Source: Hordeum vulgare subsp. vulgare
Taxonomy: Eukaryota; Streptophyta; Magnoliopsida; Poales; Poaceae
Reading direction: 5' to 3'
Assembly (NCBI RefSeq): GCF_904849725.1
Contig: NC_058521.1
Location: 348,810,138-348,874,137, forward strand
Length of the DNA: 64,000 bases
The position numbers and the translations under genes were made by a program. Numbering within the stretch: position 1 is the first letter of the stretch; every line of letters starts with the position of its first letter. Positions 35,423 to 45,111 of the stretch are shown in pieces. Below the pieces are notes generated by a model. That model did not search any database, was not told the DNA's origin, and was given only the letters and a program-made list of their open reading frames with translations.

Positions 35423-36135
35423 ATGGCGCCGGTGAGGAGATTCTCTGCTGCCGACAAGGGGAAGGCCCCTGGAGAAGGTCGTGCCGCTCCAAATGCCAAG
35501 AGCGGGCGAGGCCTCCCTTGGAAGTATGCGGCGATGTCGACAGCAGCCACCGCTAGGCGCGGCCATGGTTCCGCCTACCCGGGGATCGCCATCGGCAGCC
35601 ATGGCGAGGCGTCGATAGGCACGGGTGCCCATGGCGGCCGAAATGGGAGGTCGGTGATGCCCCCCGGCCGCCTCGCCCATGGCTCCACTCGACTGATACG
35701 GCGAAGGAGTTCATGACGTGGGCGTACATGCCGGAGATCACCTGGCTCTAGCTCCCAAGCTTTTTCGTGAAGGCGCTGTCGGCCGGCGGGCTCTCGGGTC
35801 ATAGGCTGCAGGCCGACGGCTGCTGCGGCGAGGCGTCCTGGGTCGAGTTCGAGGTCACCCCCCGCGGCTACGTGTACCTGAACCGTGGGTGGAACACGTT
35901 CGCCCGCGCCCGAGGCTTGAAGGGGAGGTGCTACCTCCACTTCAAGTTCGACGGGGAGGCAACGCTCTTCGTCAAGATCTTTGATGTCGAGGGCGATCGT
36001 CTAGGTTGCTTCCCGGAGGACGCCTGCCGTGGCGGTCCCTTTGATGAGCCTGTTTCTGGCGGTGGGCGCCACGCCTCCAGCGGCAGTGACACCCCCTCCG
36101 GGAGGAGCCCGAGCGACAACAGCGACATCAGCTAA
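35423..36135 (+). pseudogene. Antisense ORF of element C with B3-like DNA-binding domain, broken
   Basis: Plus-strand ORF within the 3' region of the minus-strand element. The first part (ATG 35423 to 35716) is basic and Gly/Ala/Arg-rich. A frameshift before about 35695 leads to a second frame (MTWAYMPEITWL, TAG at 35749, LPSFFVKALS), open to TAA 36133. There LPSFFVKAL, RGWNTFARARGLKG, YLHFKFDG and LFVKIFD follow in the order of a plant B3 domain (LP..F, GW..F....L..G....F..DG..LFVKIF). The tail is Ser/Gly-rich. B3 proteins are plant transcription factors. The stop again fits a lost CAG. Antisense ORFs near the 3' end are known in Tat elements; a B3-like one is my inference from these motifs. 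It might also be a captured host gene fragment. Confidence 0.5.
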
Positions 36136-36536
36136 GACAAGCTGCCTCGCCGCCGTGCCCGAGCCTCGGGGGGAAGCCCCCAAGCGTGGCGGCACCCGTC
36201 TTCTCCTGCGGTGCCTGTGAAGGAGGAGGATGGCACACACTGAGTGTTGGTGTGTAAGTGTCGAGCCCTCCTCCGGGATCTCCATCATTAGTTGTCTTCT
36301 CCTTGATCTCGACCCTGCATCCTTAGGAACAGGAGCAGACTCTTTGGGCTTGTAATGGCTTTTGGCGGCCGCCCCCTTTTCTTAGTGATGTTGTTTCTCT
36401 ACTGGTTTAGATGCTTTGCTTGGTATGCTTGCAGCGGACATCTTTGTTGTGATGCATGAGTGTGGTGTTCAGGGGGGGCTCGTAGGTTGGTTGGTATTTC
36501 CCTTGCTGCAGGTGAAGTGGGTCGATGCTCTATGTC
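36136..36536 (-). other. Element C 3' spacer
   Basis: About 400 bases between the antisense ORF and the tandem repeats. GC-rich in its first half, then a T-rich stretch (36380-36430). I see no gene. Confidence 0.5.
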
Positions 36537-37090
36537 AGCTGGCCCCGGTCCCGCACATTTCCCTGCCGCCGTAGAGTGCGACCCGTTACCAAGGTCTTTC
36601 CTCACGAGGCAAGGCCTTGGCACCGGAGTGCCAAGTGGCTTTGTGACCGGTAAGGCTCCTGAGGCACTGTGCTCAGAAGCCCCCTTAGACATTCAAGCGG
36701 CTCTACATCGACATGCCCCAGTCCCGCACATTTCCCTACCGCGAGGGGCGACTTGAAGGTCGCCCCCCGTGGAACAAGGCCCTGGCACCCGGGTACCAGG
36801 TGGCTTTGTGACTGGTAGGGTTCCTGACGCGCGATGCTCAGGACCCCCCTTACACATTCAAGAGGCCCTCGTGAGTTCTGTTTTTGGAGGTCCCTAATCT
36901 ACATTCAGGAAGCTCTGCGTCCGTAGGTCCCAGTCCCGCACATTTCCCCGCCATCGTGAGGCGCAACCCGTTACCAAGGAGGTTCCTCACGGGGTCGTGC
37001 CCTGGAACCGGGGTGCGAGGTGGCTTTGTTACTGGTAAAGCTCGTGAGGCATTATGTTCAGGAGCCCCCTTAGGTCCTCAAACTGCCCCA
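36537..37090. repeat. Three tandem repeats of about 170-210 bp (element C)
   Basis: Units anchored on TCCCGCACATTTCCC at 36549, 36722 and 36934 (periods 173 and 212). Each has GTGGCTTTGT and a GCTCAGRA-type block before a run of C. They resemble the 22299-23035 repeats in layout and in parts of sequence (for example the CCTGAG...CTCAGGAGCCCCC block), as expected for diverged 3' repeats of related Tat elements. Confidence 0.7.
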
Positions 37091-38189
37091 AGATAAAGAA
37101 CTGTTGTGAGGAAAAACCAGATGTTGTTCCCTCTCCAAGGTGGTGCACTGAGCCCCGATTAGGTCTCGTGAGTGAGTGCTAGTTGGCATGAGTCTGCCGA
37201 CTCGTCAGCGTGTACCACATGTGTATTCGGGCGCCAACACCTTGGCGAGGTGTCGGCACCGTGCCCCCAGCCCCTGCACGCGGGGTACGAGTGGGGGAGG
37301 GCAAACGGATGCACGACTTAGAGGAAAAGAGCATGCTGCGAAGAATATGGGGAAAATAAGTTTTTGCGGAAAGCTTCATTTAGAAAGGCCCCGAGTCTTG
37401 ATTTCATAAATATCATTAAATCCAAGTCAGAAGAAAGAAAATGCAAGCCAAATCCGACACCTAATCTATTCTCCGCCTCCATCGCCACCCAGCGCAGAGC
37501 TAAGGTCTTCCAGTAGGAGTGGGGTGGACCCCTTCCACGTCCTCGGGGGGCCCTGGGCGTATACAGCCTCGCTCGTTGTTACATGAGAGTGTCACGGTGG
37601 GGGTGTATCTAGGAGGTCGCGAGGACGCTTTGTCCTCGCGAGTGTCCCTACCCCCAAGGCATTAGGCGCCTGATTCCGGAAGTCATTGGTGGACTGTTTT
37701 GATTTCCTTCGTCTTCCCCACCAGCGTGGGATGGACCCCTTCCGCGTCCTCGGGTGCCCCTGGGCGTATACAGCCTCGGCTCGTTATTACGTGAGAGTCG
37801 GGATGCAGTAGGTTCCGGAAGAATTGAAGGACGGTGCAGGGTTGATGCAGAGGCGGCGCGGAGGCAGTGTAGGGACGATGCAGAGTCATCATGGGTAGAA
37901 CTTGCGGAGGTGTTGGATGTTCCAGGCATTCTGGACGGGGACTCCATCTTGAGTCTCTAGACAAACAGAGCCAGGCCTAGAGATGTGGATGACCTTGAAA
38001 GGGCCTTCCCACATAGGCGAGAGCTTGTTCAAGCCTTCCCTCGATTGGACCCGCCTCAGGACGAGGTCGCCGACTTCAGGGGTCCTGGAGCGGATGTTGC
38101 GGCAGCGGTAGCACCGTAAGTCTTGCTGGTACCTCCGGCTCGGAGAGAGGCCCGACGGTGCACCTCCTCTTTGAGTATGAGGTACGTCC
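37091..38189 (-). other. Element C region between 3' repeats and integrase
   Basis: Contains two units with CCTCGGG and GTATACAGCCTC (about 37540-37570 and 37750-37775), matching 23255-23280 and 23445-23475. From about 37960 rightward, decayed minus-strand pol sequence, probably the C-terminal tail of integrase, is seen in several frames (for example ETPFFLVY near 38290). No chromodomain is recognisable. Confidence 0.5.
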
Positions 38190-38886
38190 CCTATGCGGCC
38201 TCCTGACCCTCCTCATCGAATGCAAGGACCCGTAGGGAGCGGTGCTTGATTTCGTGGGGAAGAACCGCCTCCGCTCAGTAGACGAGGAAGAATGGGGTCT
38301 CGCCGGTGGGCTTGGTTGCAGTGGTGCAGATAGACCATAGTACCGACGGGAGCTCATCGACCCAACCTCGGCCGCAAGCCTCAAGCTTCTTCTTGAAACT
38401 CCTTACTATGAGACCCCGCAGGAACTCCGCGTTGGCGCGCTCTACCTGGCCGTTGCTTCGTGGACGGGCCGCCGATGCGTAGCATATCAGTGTACCGAGG
38501 TCAGCACAATAAATCTTGAAGAGCTGACTAGTGAACTACGAACTGTTATCCGTGATGATGCGGTTGGGGACGCCGAAGCGCCTCACGAGGCCCTTGATGA
38601 ACTTGACGGCGCACCCGGCCGGGATGGTGCACACGGGCTCCACCTCCGCCCACTTGGCCAATTTGCCGATGGCGACGTAGAGCTAGCGGGAGCCCCCGTG
38701 GCCCGGGGGAAAGGCCCCAAAATGTCCAGCTCCCAGACCGCAAAGGGCCAGGTGAGCGGGATGGTGTGGAGGCCCTCCGTGGGCTGGTGGATCTTCTTGG
38801 CATGGAACTGGGAAGCCTCGCAAGACCTGACCGGCTCGGTAGCATCGTCCAGAGCTGTGTGCCAGTAAAAACCTGACCTGAATGCC
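38190..38886 (-). pseudogene. pol: integrase (element C), degenerate
   Basis: Minus strand from 38886. The start lies in the zinc-binding region (GFYWHTALDDATEPVRSC, with the CXXC partly lost). The DDE core has WELDILGPFPRA (about 38720), ITDNSSQFTS (about 38540) and PRSNGQVERAN (about 38440), so the acidic residues are visible across frames. Frameshift near 38690; stops near 38540 and 38290. GETPFFLVY (about 38290) is the usual plant gypsy motif. The upstream RNase H lies at 48656-49624, beyond element E, which entered between the two domains. Tat-type by sequence style (SCEASQFHAKK, typically SCEGCQFYARQ). Confidence 0.7.
38882..38886. repeat. Target-site duplication of element E, left copy (ATGCC)
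   Basis: ATGCC here and ACGCC at 48651-48655: four of five bases match, the difference being a C/T transition. Confidence 0.7.
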
Positions 38887-40462
38887 TGAAACGTCTCCGT
38901 CGTATCTACTTTTCCGAACTCTTTTCCCTTGTTTTGGACTCTAATTTGCATGATTTGAATGGAACTAACCCGGACTGACGTTGTTTTCAGCAGAATTGCC
39001 ATGGTGTTGTTTTTCTGCAGAAATGGAAGTTCTCGGAACATCCTGAAAATTTACGGAGATTGTTTCTGGAATAAAAGAAAAATACATGCGCAAAGATCCA
39101 CGGGAGGGGCGTGCCAGTCGGCCACAAGCCCACAGGTCGTGGCCACCCCCTATGGCCGCGCCGTGAGCGCTTGTGGGGCCCACGTGGCACCACCGCCCCA
39201 ATCTCAGTTCTATATCTTCCATTTCGCCTGGAAAAAAAATCAAAGAGAAGGTTTCATCGCGTTTTGCGATACGGAGGCGCCGCCACATCCTGTTCTTCAT
39301 CCGGAGGGCACATCTGGAGTCCGTTTCGGGCTCCGAAGAGGAGAAATTGTCGCCATCGTCATCATCACCTTTCTCCATCGACAATTCCATGATGCTCTTC
39401 ACCGTTCATGAGTAATCTCATCGTAGGCTTACTGGACGCTGATGAGTTGGATGAGATCTATCATGTAATCGAGTTAGTTCTTGACGAGGATTGATCCCTA
39501 GTATCCACTATGTTTTAGATTGATGTTGCTACTACTTGGCCATGCCTAATGCTTGTCACTAGGGCCCGAGTGCCATGATTTCAGATCTGAACCTATTATG
39601 TTGTCGCCAATATATGTTTGTTTTAGATCCTATCTTGCAAGTTGTACTCACCTACTATGTGTTATGACCCGGCAACCCGAGAGTGACAATAGCCGGAACC
39701 ACTCCCGGAGATGACCATAGTATGAGGAGTTCATGTATTCACCGCGTCTTAATGCGTTGGTCCGGTTCTTTACTAAAAGGAGAACCTTAATATCGCGTAG
39801 TTTCCATTAGGACCCCGCTGCCACGGGAGGGATAGACAATAGATGTCATGCAAGCTCTTTTCCCTAAGCACGTATGACTACATATGGAATACATGCCTAC
39901 ATTATATTGATGAACGGGAGCTAGCCACATATCTCTCCGTGTTATAGTTGTTACATGATGAATCACATCCGTAACACTCATCCATCACCGATCAACTGCC
40001 TACGAGTCTTTTACTACTGGTTCTCGCTACGTAACTTTGCCTAGGCTTGTCCCTTGCTACAAGAGGGATTGGGCTACTTTGCTACTGCTACTGTCACTAC
40101 TGCTGTTACTTGTTACTTTGCTGCTGCTGCTACTATTGTTCCTTGCTACTCCGCTGTTACTTGTTGCAAGACTTTGTTGGCACCGACATCCCGTCAACAA
40201 GGCTTTTACTGGCGCCATTGATACAACAGTTATGAATAGTCTGACTTGTCAAAAGGTCGTTTCTCGCTCCATTGCTGTCATACTACTTTGCTACTGATAC
40301 TTTGCTTGTAGACACTAATCTTTCAGGTGTGGTTGAATCTGACACTTTCAGCTGCTAAAACATGAGAATATTCTTTCGCTTCCCTTCGTGCGAACCAACA
40401 AATTTTGGTTGAATACTCTACCCTCGAAAACTGATGCGATCCCATACGCTTGTGGGACATCA
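38887..40462 (+). repeat. Element E 5' LTR
   Basis: Starts TGAAACGTCTCCGTCGTATC (the 3' LTR reads TGATACG) and ends GGGACATCA. It contains a low-complexity CTG/CTA-rich stretch at 40075-40165, which gives Leu-rich ORFs that are not genes. Confidence 0.9.
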
Positions 40463-40473
40463 AGGCTTTTTTC

Positions 40474-40491
40474 TGGCGCCGTTGCCGGGGA
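40474..40491 (+). promoter_or_regulatory. Element E primer-binding site (tRNA-Asp type)
   Basis: TGGCGCCGTTGCCGGGGA, eleven bases after the LTR. Exact consensus of the sites in elements B and D. Confidence 0.85.
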
Positions 40492-40541
40492 GGCACAACT
40501 TCATTCTCTGAGTCACTTGGGATTTTCGTCTGCTGATCACT

Positions 40542-42643
40542 ATGAGGAATCTGAAAGATCCAAGAACTAAAATCTTGCCTTCCACTACGAGGAGAGGTAA
40601 GGAATTGTCATCTAGCTCTGCACTTGATTCACCTTCAGTTTTGATTAAGTTTGCCACTTCGCCTCCTGCTAGAAATCTTGATATGTCGCCTGTGCTTGAT
40701 GATGCTACTTCTGTTGTCCATGATGCTATGCTTGATACTATGCCTGATGATGATATGCTTGATACTATGCCTGCTATGCCTGATACTGCTTTGCCACTTG
40801 GTACCCCTGATGCACATATTGCTAGAGTTGCTGCTAGATGTGATGATGCTTCTGAAACTGCTGATACTATTGAAGTAGAACCTGCTACTATGCCTGAATT
40901 GCCTGTTATGCCTGATACGCGCTATGTTATGGAGGGAGAGATAGCTGAGGATTTTCTTGCGTGTAAGGATAGCTATGATGTTGAGAAACTTCTGCGCAAG
41001 AGGAAACAAAAATCTCTGAACGCTAGGATGAAATACGACCCGAAGTTTGCTACTTCGCCTATCTTTGTGACCGATAAGGATTATGAATTCTCTGTCGACC
41101 CTGAGTTAATCACTCTGGTCGAATCTGATCCTTTTCACGGTTATGAGTCTGAAACGGTTGTAGCCCATCTTACCAAACTGCACGATATAGCCACCCTATT
41201 CACTAGTGAGGAAAAGATCTGCCACTACTATATCCTCAAGTTGTTTCCTTTCTCATTAAAGGATGATGCTAAGACCTGGTTCACTTCTCTTGCTCCTGGT
41301 TGTGTGCGTAGCCCCCAGGATATGGTCTACTACTTCTCTGAAAAATATTTCCCTGCCCATAAGAAGCAAGCTGCCTTGTAGGAAATAAACAACTTTGCTC
41401 AGGCTGAATAAGAGAGTCTCCCACAAGCTTGGAGTAGCCTCATCCAGCTACTGAATGCTTTGCCTGATCACCCTCTTGAGAAGAATGAGATACTTGATAT
41501 CTTCTATAATGGACTTACCGATGTTTCTAAAGACCACCTAGATAGTTGTGCGAGTAGTTTTTTTAGGGAACGAACCGTAGAACAAGCTGAGATTCTGTTG
41601 AATAACATCTTGTGCAATGAGAATGCTTGGACTATTCCCGAAACACCTCCTATGCCAACTCCGTAGAAAAGAGGTATTCTATTCCTCAGTCCCGAAGATA
41701 TGCAAGAAGCCAAGAAATCTATGCGAGAGAAAGGCATTAAATCTGAAGATGTCAAAAATCTACCACCTATCGAAGAGATCCATGGCCTCGATAACCTGAT
41801 ACAGGTAGTAGAAGTAAATTCTCTGCGTAGGTTTGATGAGAGTGATATTCCTTTTGATAAACCTCCTAGCCTATGCATGGATGCATTTGATAACTTTGTT
41901 GCCAAACAATAGAGCTTCAATGATTATGTTAGCAGACAATTGGAAAAGAATGCTCGTAGGCTTAGTCATTTAAGTGCTTGTGTGGACAGAAATGTCAATG
42001 ATCTTAAGCTTTTGAGTAAACATGCCTCTATGGTTACTACTCAGGTAGAACAAGTACTTAAAGCTCAGAATGACTTGCTCAACGAGTTGAATGACAATTA
42101 TGTCAGAGTCGTCACTAGATGCGGTAGAATGACCCAGGAACCTTTGTATCCCGAGGGTCATCCAAGGAGAATTGAACAAGATTCTCAAGGAGTTAGCACT
42201 GATGCACCTAGTCATCCTAGAAAGAAGAAAGATGATAGGAACCTGCACGCTAGCAACCCTGTTGCTGCTACACCTGAGAGTCCAAACGGTGCCTCTGTCT
42301 CTGTGCTGAAACACAGTCTGGTGATGAACATAAGCCTAATGATGATATCAATAGTGATGTTCATGAAGATGCTCAGCCTAGCAATGAAAAGGATGTGGAG
42401 ATTGAACCTGTTGATCTTGAAAAACCACAGCGTAAGAATAGAAGATACGATAAGAATGACTTCACTACTAGGAAGCACGGTAAAGAAAGGGAACAATGGG
42501 TTCAGAAACCTATGCCCTTTCCTCCCAAACTATCCAATAAAAAGGATGACGAGGATTTTGAGCGCTTCGTTGAGATGATCAGACCTGTCTTTCTACACAT
42601 CCGTTTGATGGATATGCTCAAGATGTCTCTGTATGCTAAGTAA
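40542..42643 (+). pseudogene. gag (element E), degenerate
   Basis: ATG at 40542 begins a 279-codon open stretch: a Met/Asp/Pro-rich repeat-like N terminus (about 40690-40800), then the gag core FPFSLKDDAKTWFTSL at about 41247-41294, parallel to FPFSLRGGAKVW in element D. Stops at 41379, 41409, 41664 and 41910 replace expected CAG or CAA codons; the same frame continues through a coiled-coil-like segment (41940-42110, Leu/Asn/Glu-rich). A frameshift at about 42303 moves to the frame that runs to TAA 42641 and on into protease. No zinc knuckle is visible, as in many Athila elements. Structural protein of the particle. Confidence 0.75.
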
Positions 42644-43180
42644 ATGACGGATATTGTGACTAATAAGAGGAGGATACCTGATCTTGAGATCTCCGCCATG
42701 CTTGCCAATTACACTTTCAAGGGTGGAACTCCTAAGAAACTAGGTGATCCCGGTGTGCCCACTATACCTTGCTCCATTAAAGGCAACTACGTTAGAACTG
42801 CGTTATGCGACCTTGGAGCCGGTGTTAGTGTTATCCCTCTCTCTCTTTATCATAGACTTGAGCTGGATAAGTTGACACCCACTGAAATCTCTCTGCAAAT
42901 GGCCGACAAATCAACTGCTTTCCCTATCGGCATTTGCGAGGATGTGCCTGTTGTGGTTGCTAACACCACTATCTTAACAGACTTTGTTATCTTGGATATT
43001 CCCGAGGACGATGCCATGACTGTCATCCTCGGAAGACCCTTTTTAAACACTGCAGGGGCTGTTATAGATTGCAACAAAGGCAATGTCACTTTCCATGTCA
43101 ACGGTAGTGAGCATATGGTGCACTTTCCGAAGAAACAATATCGAGTACATTGCATCAATGGTATCGAAAAAACTTCATAG
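42644..43180 (+). pseudogene. Aspartic protease region (element E)
   Basis: 178 codons in the same frame as the end of gag, separated by the TAA at 42641. The catalytic loop is LCDLGAGVSVIP (about 42805-42840); Athila proteases usually read DLGAS, so the Ser is Gly here, while the Asp remains. VILGRPFLNTAGAVID (about 43025-43070) is the conserved second half. TAG at 43178 ends the frame, but similarity goes on to about 43275 (PRVKMKYDLL). Probably once fused to gag. No RT follows. Confidence 0.7.
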
Positions 43181-44040
43181 ATTCTTATCGGGAGCTTTGA
43201 ATACCCTATTCCTCGTGTCAAGATGAAGTATGATTTGCTTGTCGGGGAGATACATATCCCCATTGAGGTGGCCTAGTGACTATTCGAAAATTCTCCGTTC
43301 TCTTTTGCGATTCAAGAAAGTTTTGTCAAGGGGATTTGATAAACCCCATTGACAGATTTCTTTCGATGACCATGAGACGGATGAATCGAGGAGTCACAAA
43401 CCTATGTTCCAAGCTTTCGATTTAATTTAGTTTTCTGTTTTAGCGTCTGGTAGCAAAGTACCCCGAAAATAAAAGTTCTTCGAACGCTGTGAAAATCAAG
43501 TATGATTTTTTTCTAGAATATTTGAAAAATACTGGGACAAAGAGTCTGTTTGGGGGCCACACCAGTGGGCCACAAGCCCTAGGGGTGCGGGCACCCCCCT
43601 GGCCGTGCAACCCAGGCTTGTGGGGGCCACAGGCACCCCCTCCACTCATTCTTTCTCCCACCTGCTTCTCCTACCTCCAGAAAATATCGTTTCGCAGCTC
43701 AAACCCGTGTTCTTGCTCCTCTTGCTGGGATTTTCGATCTCTTTGCTCAAATCACCGTTCTCTGAACTGTTTTGGGGAAATTACTCCTTGGTAAGTGACT
43801 CCTCCATTGGTCCAATTAGTTTTTGCTCTAGTGCCTTATACTCCGCGTATTTTTGCTGCCTTGGTGACCATGTTCTTGAGCTTTGCATGCTGATTCTAGC
43901 TGGTCCCAAGTAGTTTTGATGCGTAATATGGTCTTTAGGCACTTGTGGGAGTAGTTGCTACGAGTTTCGTTGAGCCTTATTCAGTTTTTCTTAGAATCAT
44001 TAAAAATTTCAGAAATTTTCAGAGATAGAAAAGGGAAAAG
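43181..44040 (+). other. Element E spacer between protease and ORF
   Basis: 860 bases. Apart from the protease tail to 43275, I see no conserved coding. A GC-rich patch at 43550-43660 and a T-rich leader just before the ATG at 44041 are the only features. RT and integrase, normally here in complete elements, are missing without trace. Confidence 0.5.
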
Positions 44041-45111
44041 ATGAGGACGTTCTTGAGAGGCTCTTCAAGCCGTGACCCCAAGGATGATGGGAGTGAGAAG
44101 AAGGACAAGTATCTGGTCCCTCGAGTCGCAGAAGTTCGCGTGTGCGAATGGCCAAGCGACGCGTTCTTACGCGCTGCTGGAATTTATGAGGACTTTTATC
44201 ACTTGGTGGAGAACGCAGGCCTTACCGCCTTCGTTGAAGATAAGTGTTCGCAATACCTCCTCCTCACTAATATCTTCGTACAAAGCTTTAACTTCTATCC
44301 GAGGAAGAATCCTCCTATGGTTGAGTTTAAACTTTATGATGTCCCCCAGCGCATGTCACTGCAGGATTTTTGGAACGTTTGCAAATTACCTTACGTTGGG
44401 TATATTCATGAACCTCGTCCACGGGACTTGGAAGCTTTTATCTGTACAATTGTTGTTGGAGAGGGGAGAGGAGTGTCTTGTGCTAGAGCTGCTAGCATTC
44501 ATTTTCCCGTGCTTCGGTACTTCTCACTATTCGTGGGAAAATGTTTGATTGGCCGTGGGAAAGCTGGGCCACTTAGTTCCCTAGATCTTGCGGTAATGCA
44601 CGAAGCCCTTTATAACGATAAAACTTATAGCTTGGGCGCTATAGTAGCTCAATGGTTGAACCTTAACCGTTCTAAAGGTGTTGTCTATGGAGGTATCTAT
44701 GCTACCCGTCTTGCTAGACACTTTGAGATACCCATTAGACTGGAGGAGGAAGAAGAGATGCTTCTTCCCGAGAGATATCTAGATTACGATAGCATGGTTC
44801 GCCATGACTTTCTTGATAGAGATATAGGTGGAAGGATGATTGATAACCTGGTATTTAGTTATGGTACTCGTGAGACTATTACTTTGCCTGCTCCTTCTTT
44901 GTTCAATCTTCATGCAGGCAGGAACACTATTATGCCCTTGGATATCTACGCATATTGGGGCTTGGCCCAACCACAGGTGCCCGTGCCCGAGCCGCCAGTC
45001 GAGTACCAGGCGCCACTTTATCAGTGGGAGCCAGAGGAGCTCACACAGCAGTGGCATCCCCAGTCCACTCCGGAGTACCCAGGAGCTGGTTATTTCCCTC
45101 CTTGGGAGTAG
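44041..45111 (+). CDS. Intact 356-aa ORF resembling Athila ORF-1-type protein (element E)
   Basis: Uninterrupted ATG to TAG. Basic, Ser-rich start (residues 1-25), then a globular region: FKLYDVPQRMSLQDFWNVCKL (about 100-120, a segment like those where Athila proteins read FRL...L), IHFPVLRYFSLFVGKCLIGR (about 158-177) and VYGGIYATRLARHFEIP (about 219-235). The pattern of IH.P..RYF, then VV.GG at spaced positions, fits the ATHILA ORF-1 family (Pfam PF03078) by eye. Acidic patch at 238-244 and a Pro/Gln/Trp-rich C terminus. No signal peptide or membrane span, so I do not call it an envelope. Function unknown. It is the only long intact ORF in the window. To stay under 20 residues in a row, longer motifs should be read by position. 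Confidence 0.65.
   Translation: MRTFLRGSSSRDPKDDGSEKKDKYLVPRVAEVRVCEWPSDAFLRAAGIYEDFYHLVENAGLTAFVEDKCSQYLLLTNIFVQSFNFYPRKNPPMVEFKLYDVPQRMSLQDFWNVCKLPYVGYIHEPRPRDLEAFICTIVVGEGRGVSCARAASIHFPVLRYFSLFVGKCLIGRGKAGPLSSLDLAVMHEALYNDKTYSLGAIVAQWLNLNRSKGVVYGGIYATRLARHFEIPIRLEEEEEMLLPERYLDYDSMVRHDFLDRDIGGRMIDNLVFSYGTRETITLPAPSLFNLHAGRNTIMPLDIYAYWGLAQPQVPVPEPPVEYQAPLYQWEPEELTQQWHPQSTPEYPGAGYFPPWE

Noticed and set aside
40037..40297. Leu-rich ORF that looks like a membrane protein, repeated at 48231-48485
   Set aside because: Product of the CTG/CTA low-complexity stretch in the LTRs of element E.
40651..40878. Leu/Met-rich ORF
   Set aside because: Out-of-frame shadow of the Met/Asp-rich start of gag in element E.
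44041..45111. Call as a retroviral-like envelope because of its position near the 3' end
   Set aside because: No signal peptide, membrane span or cleavage site is visible, and the motif pattern fits the Athila ORF-1 type better.
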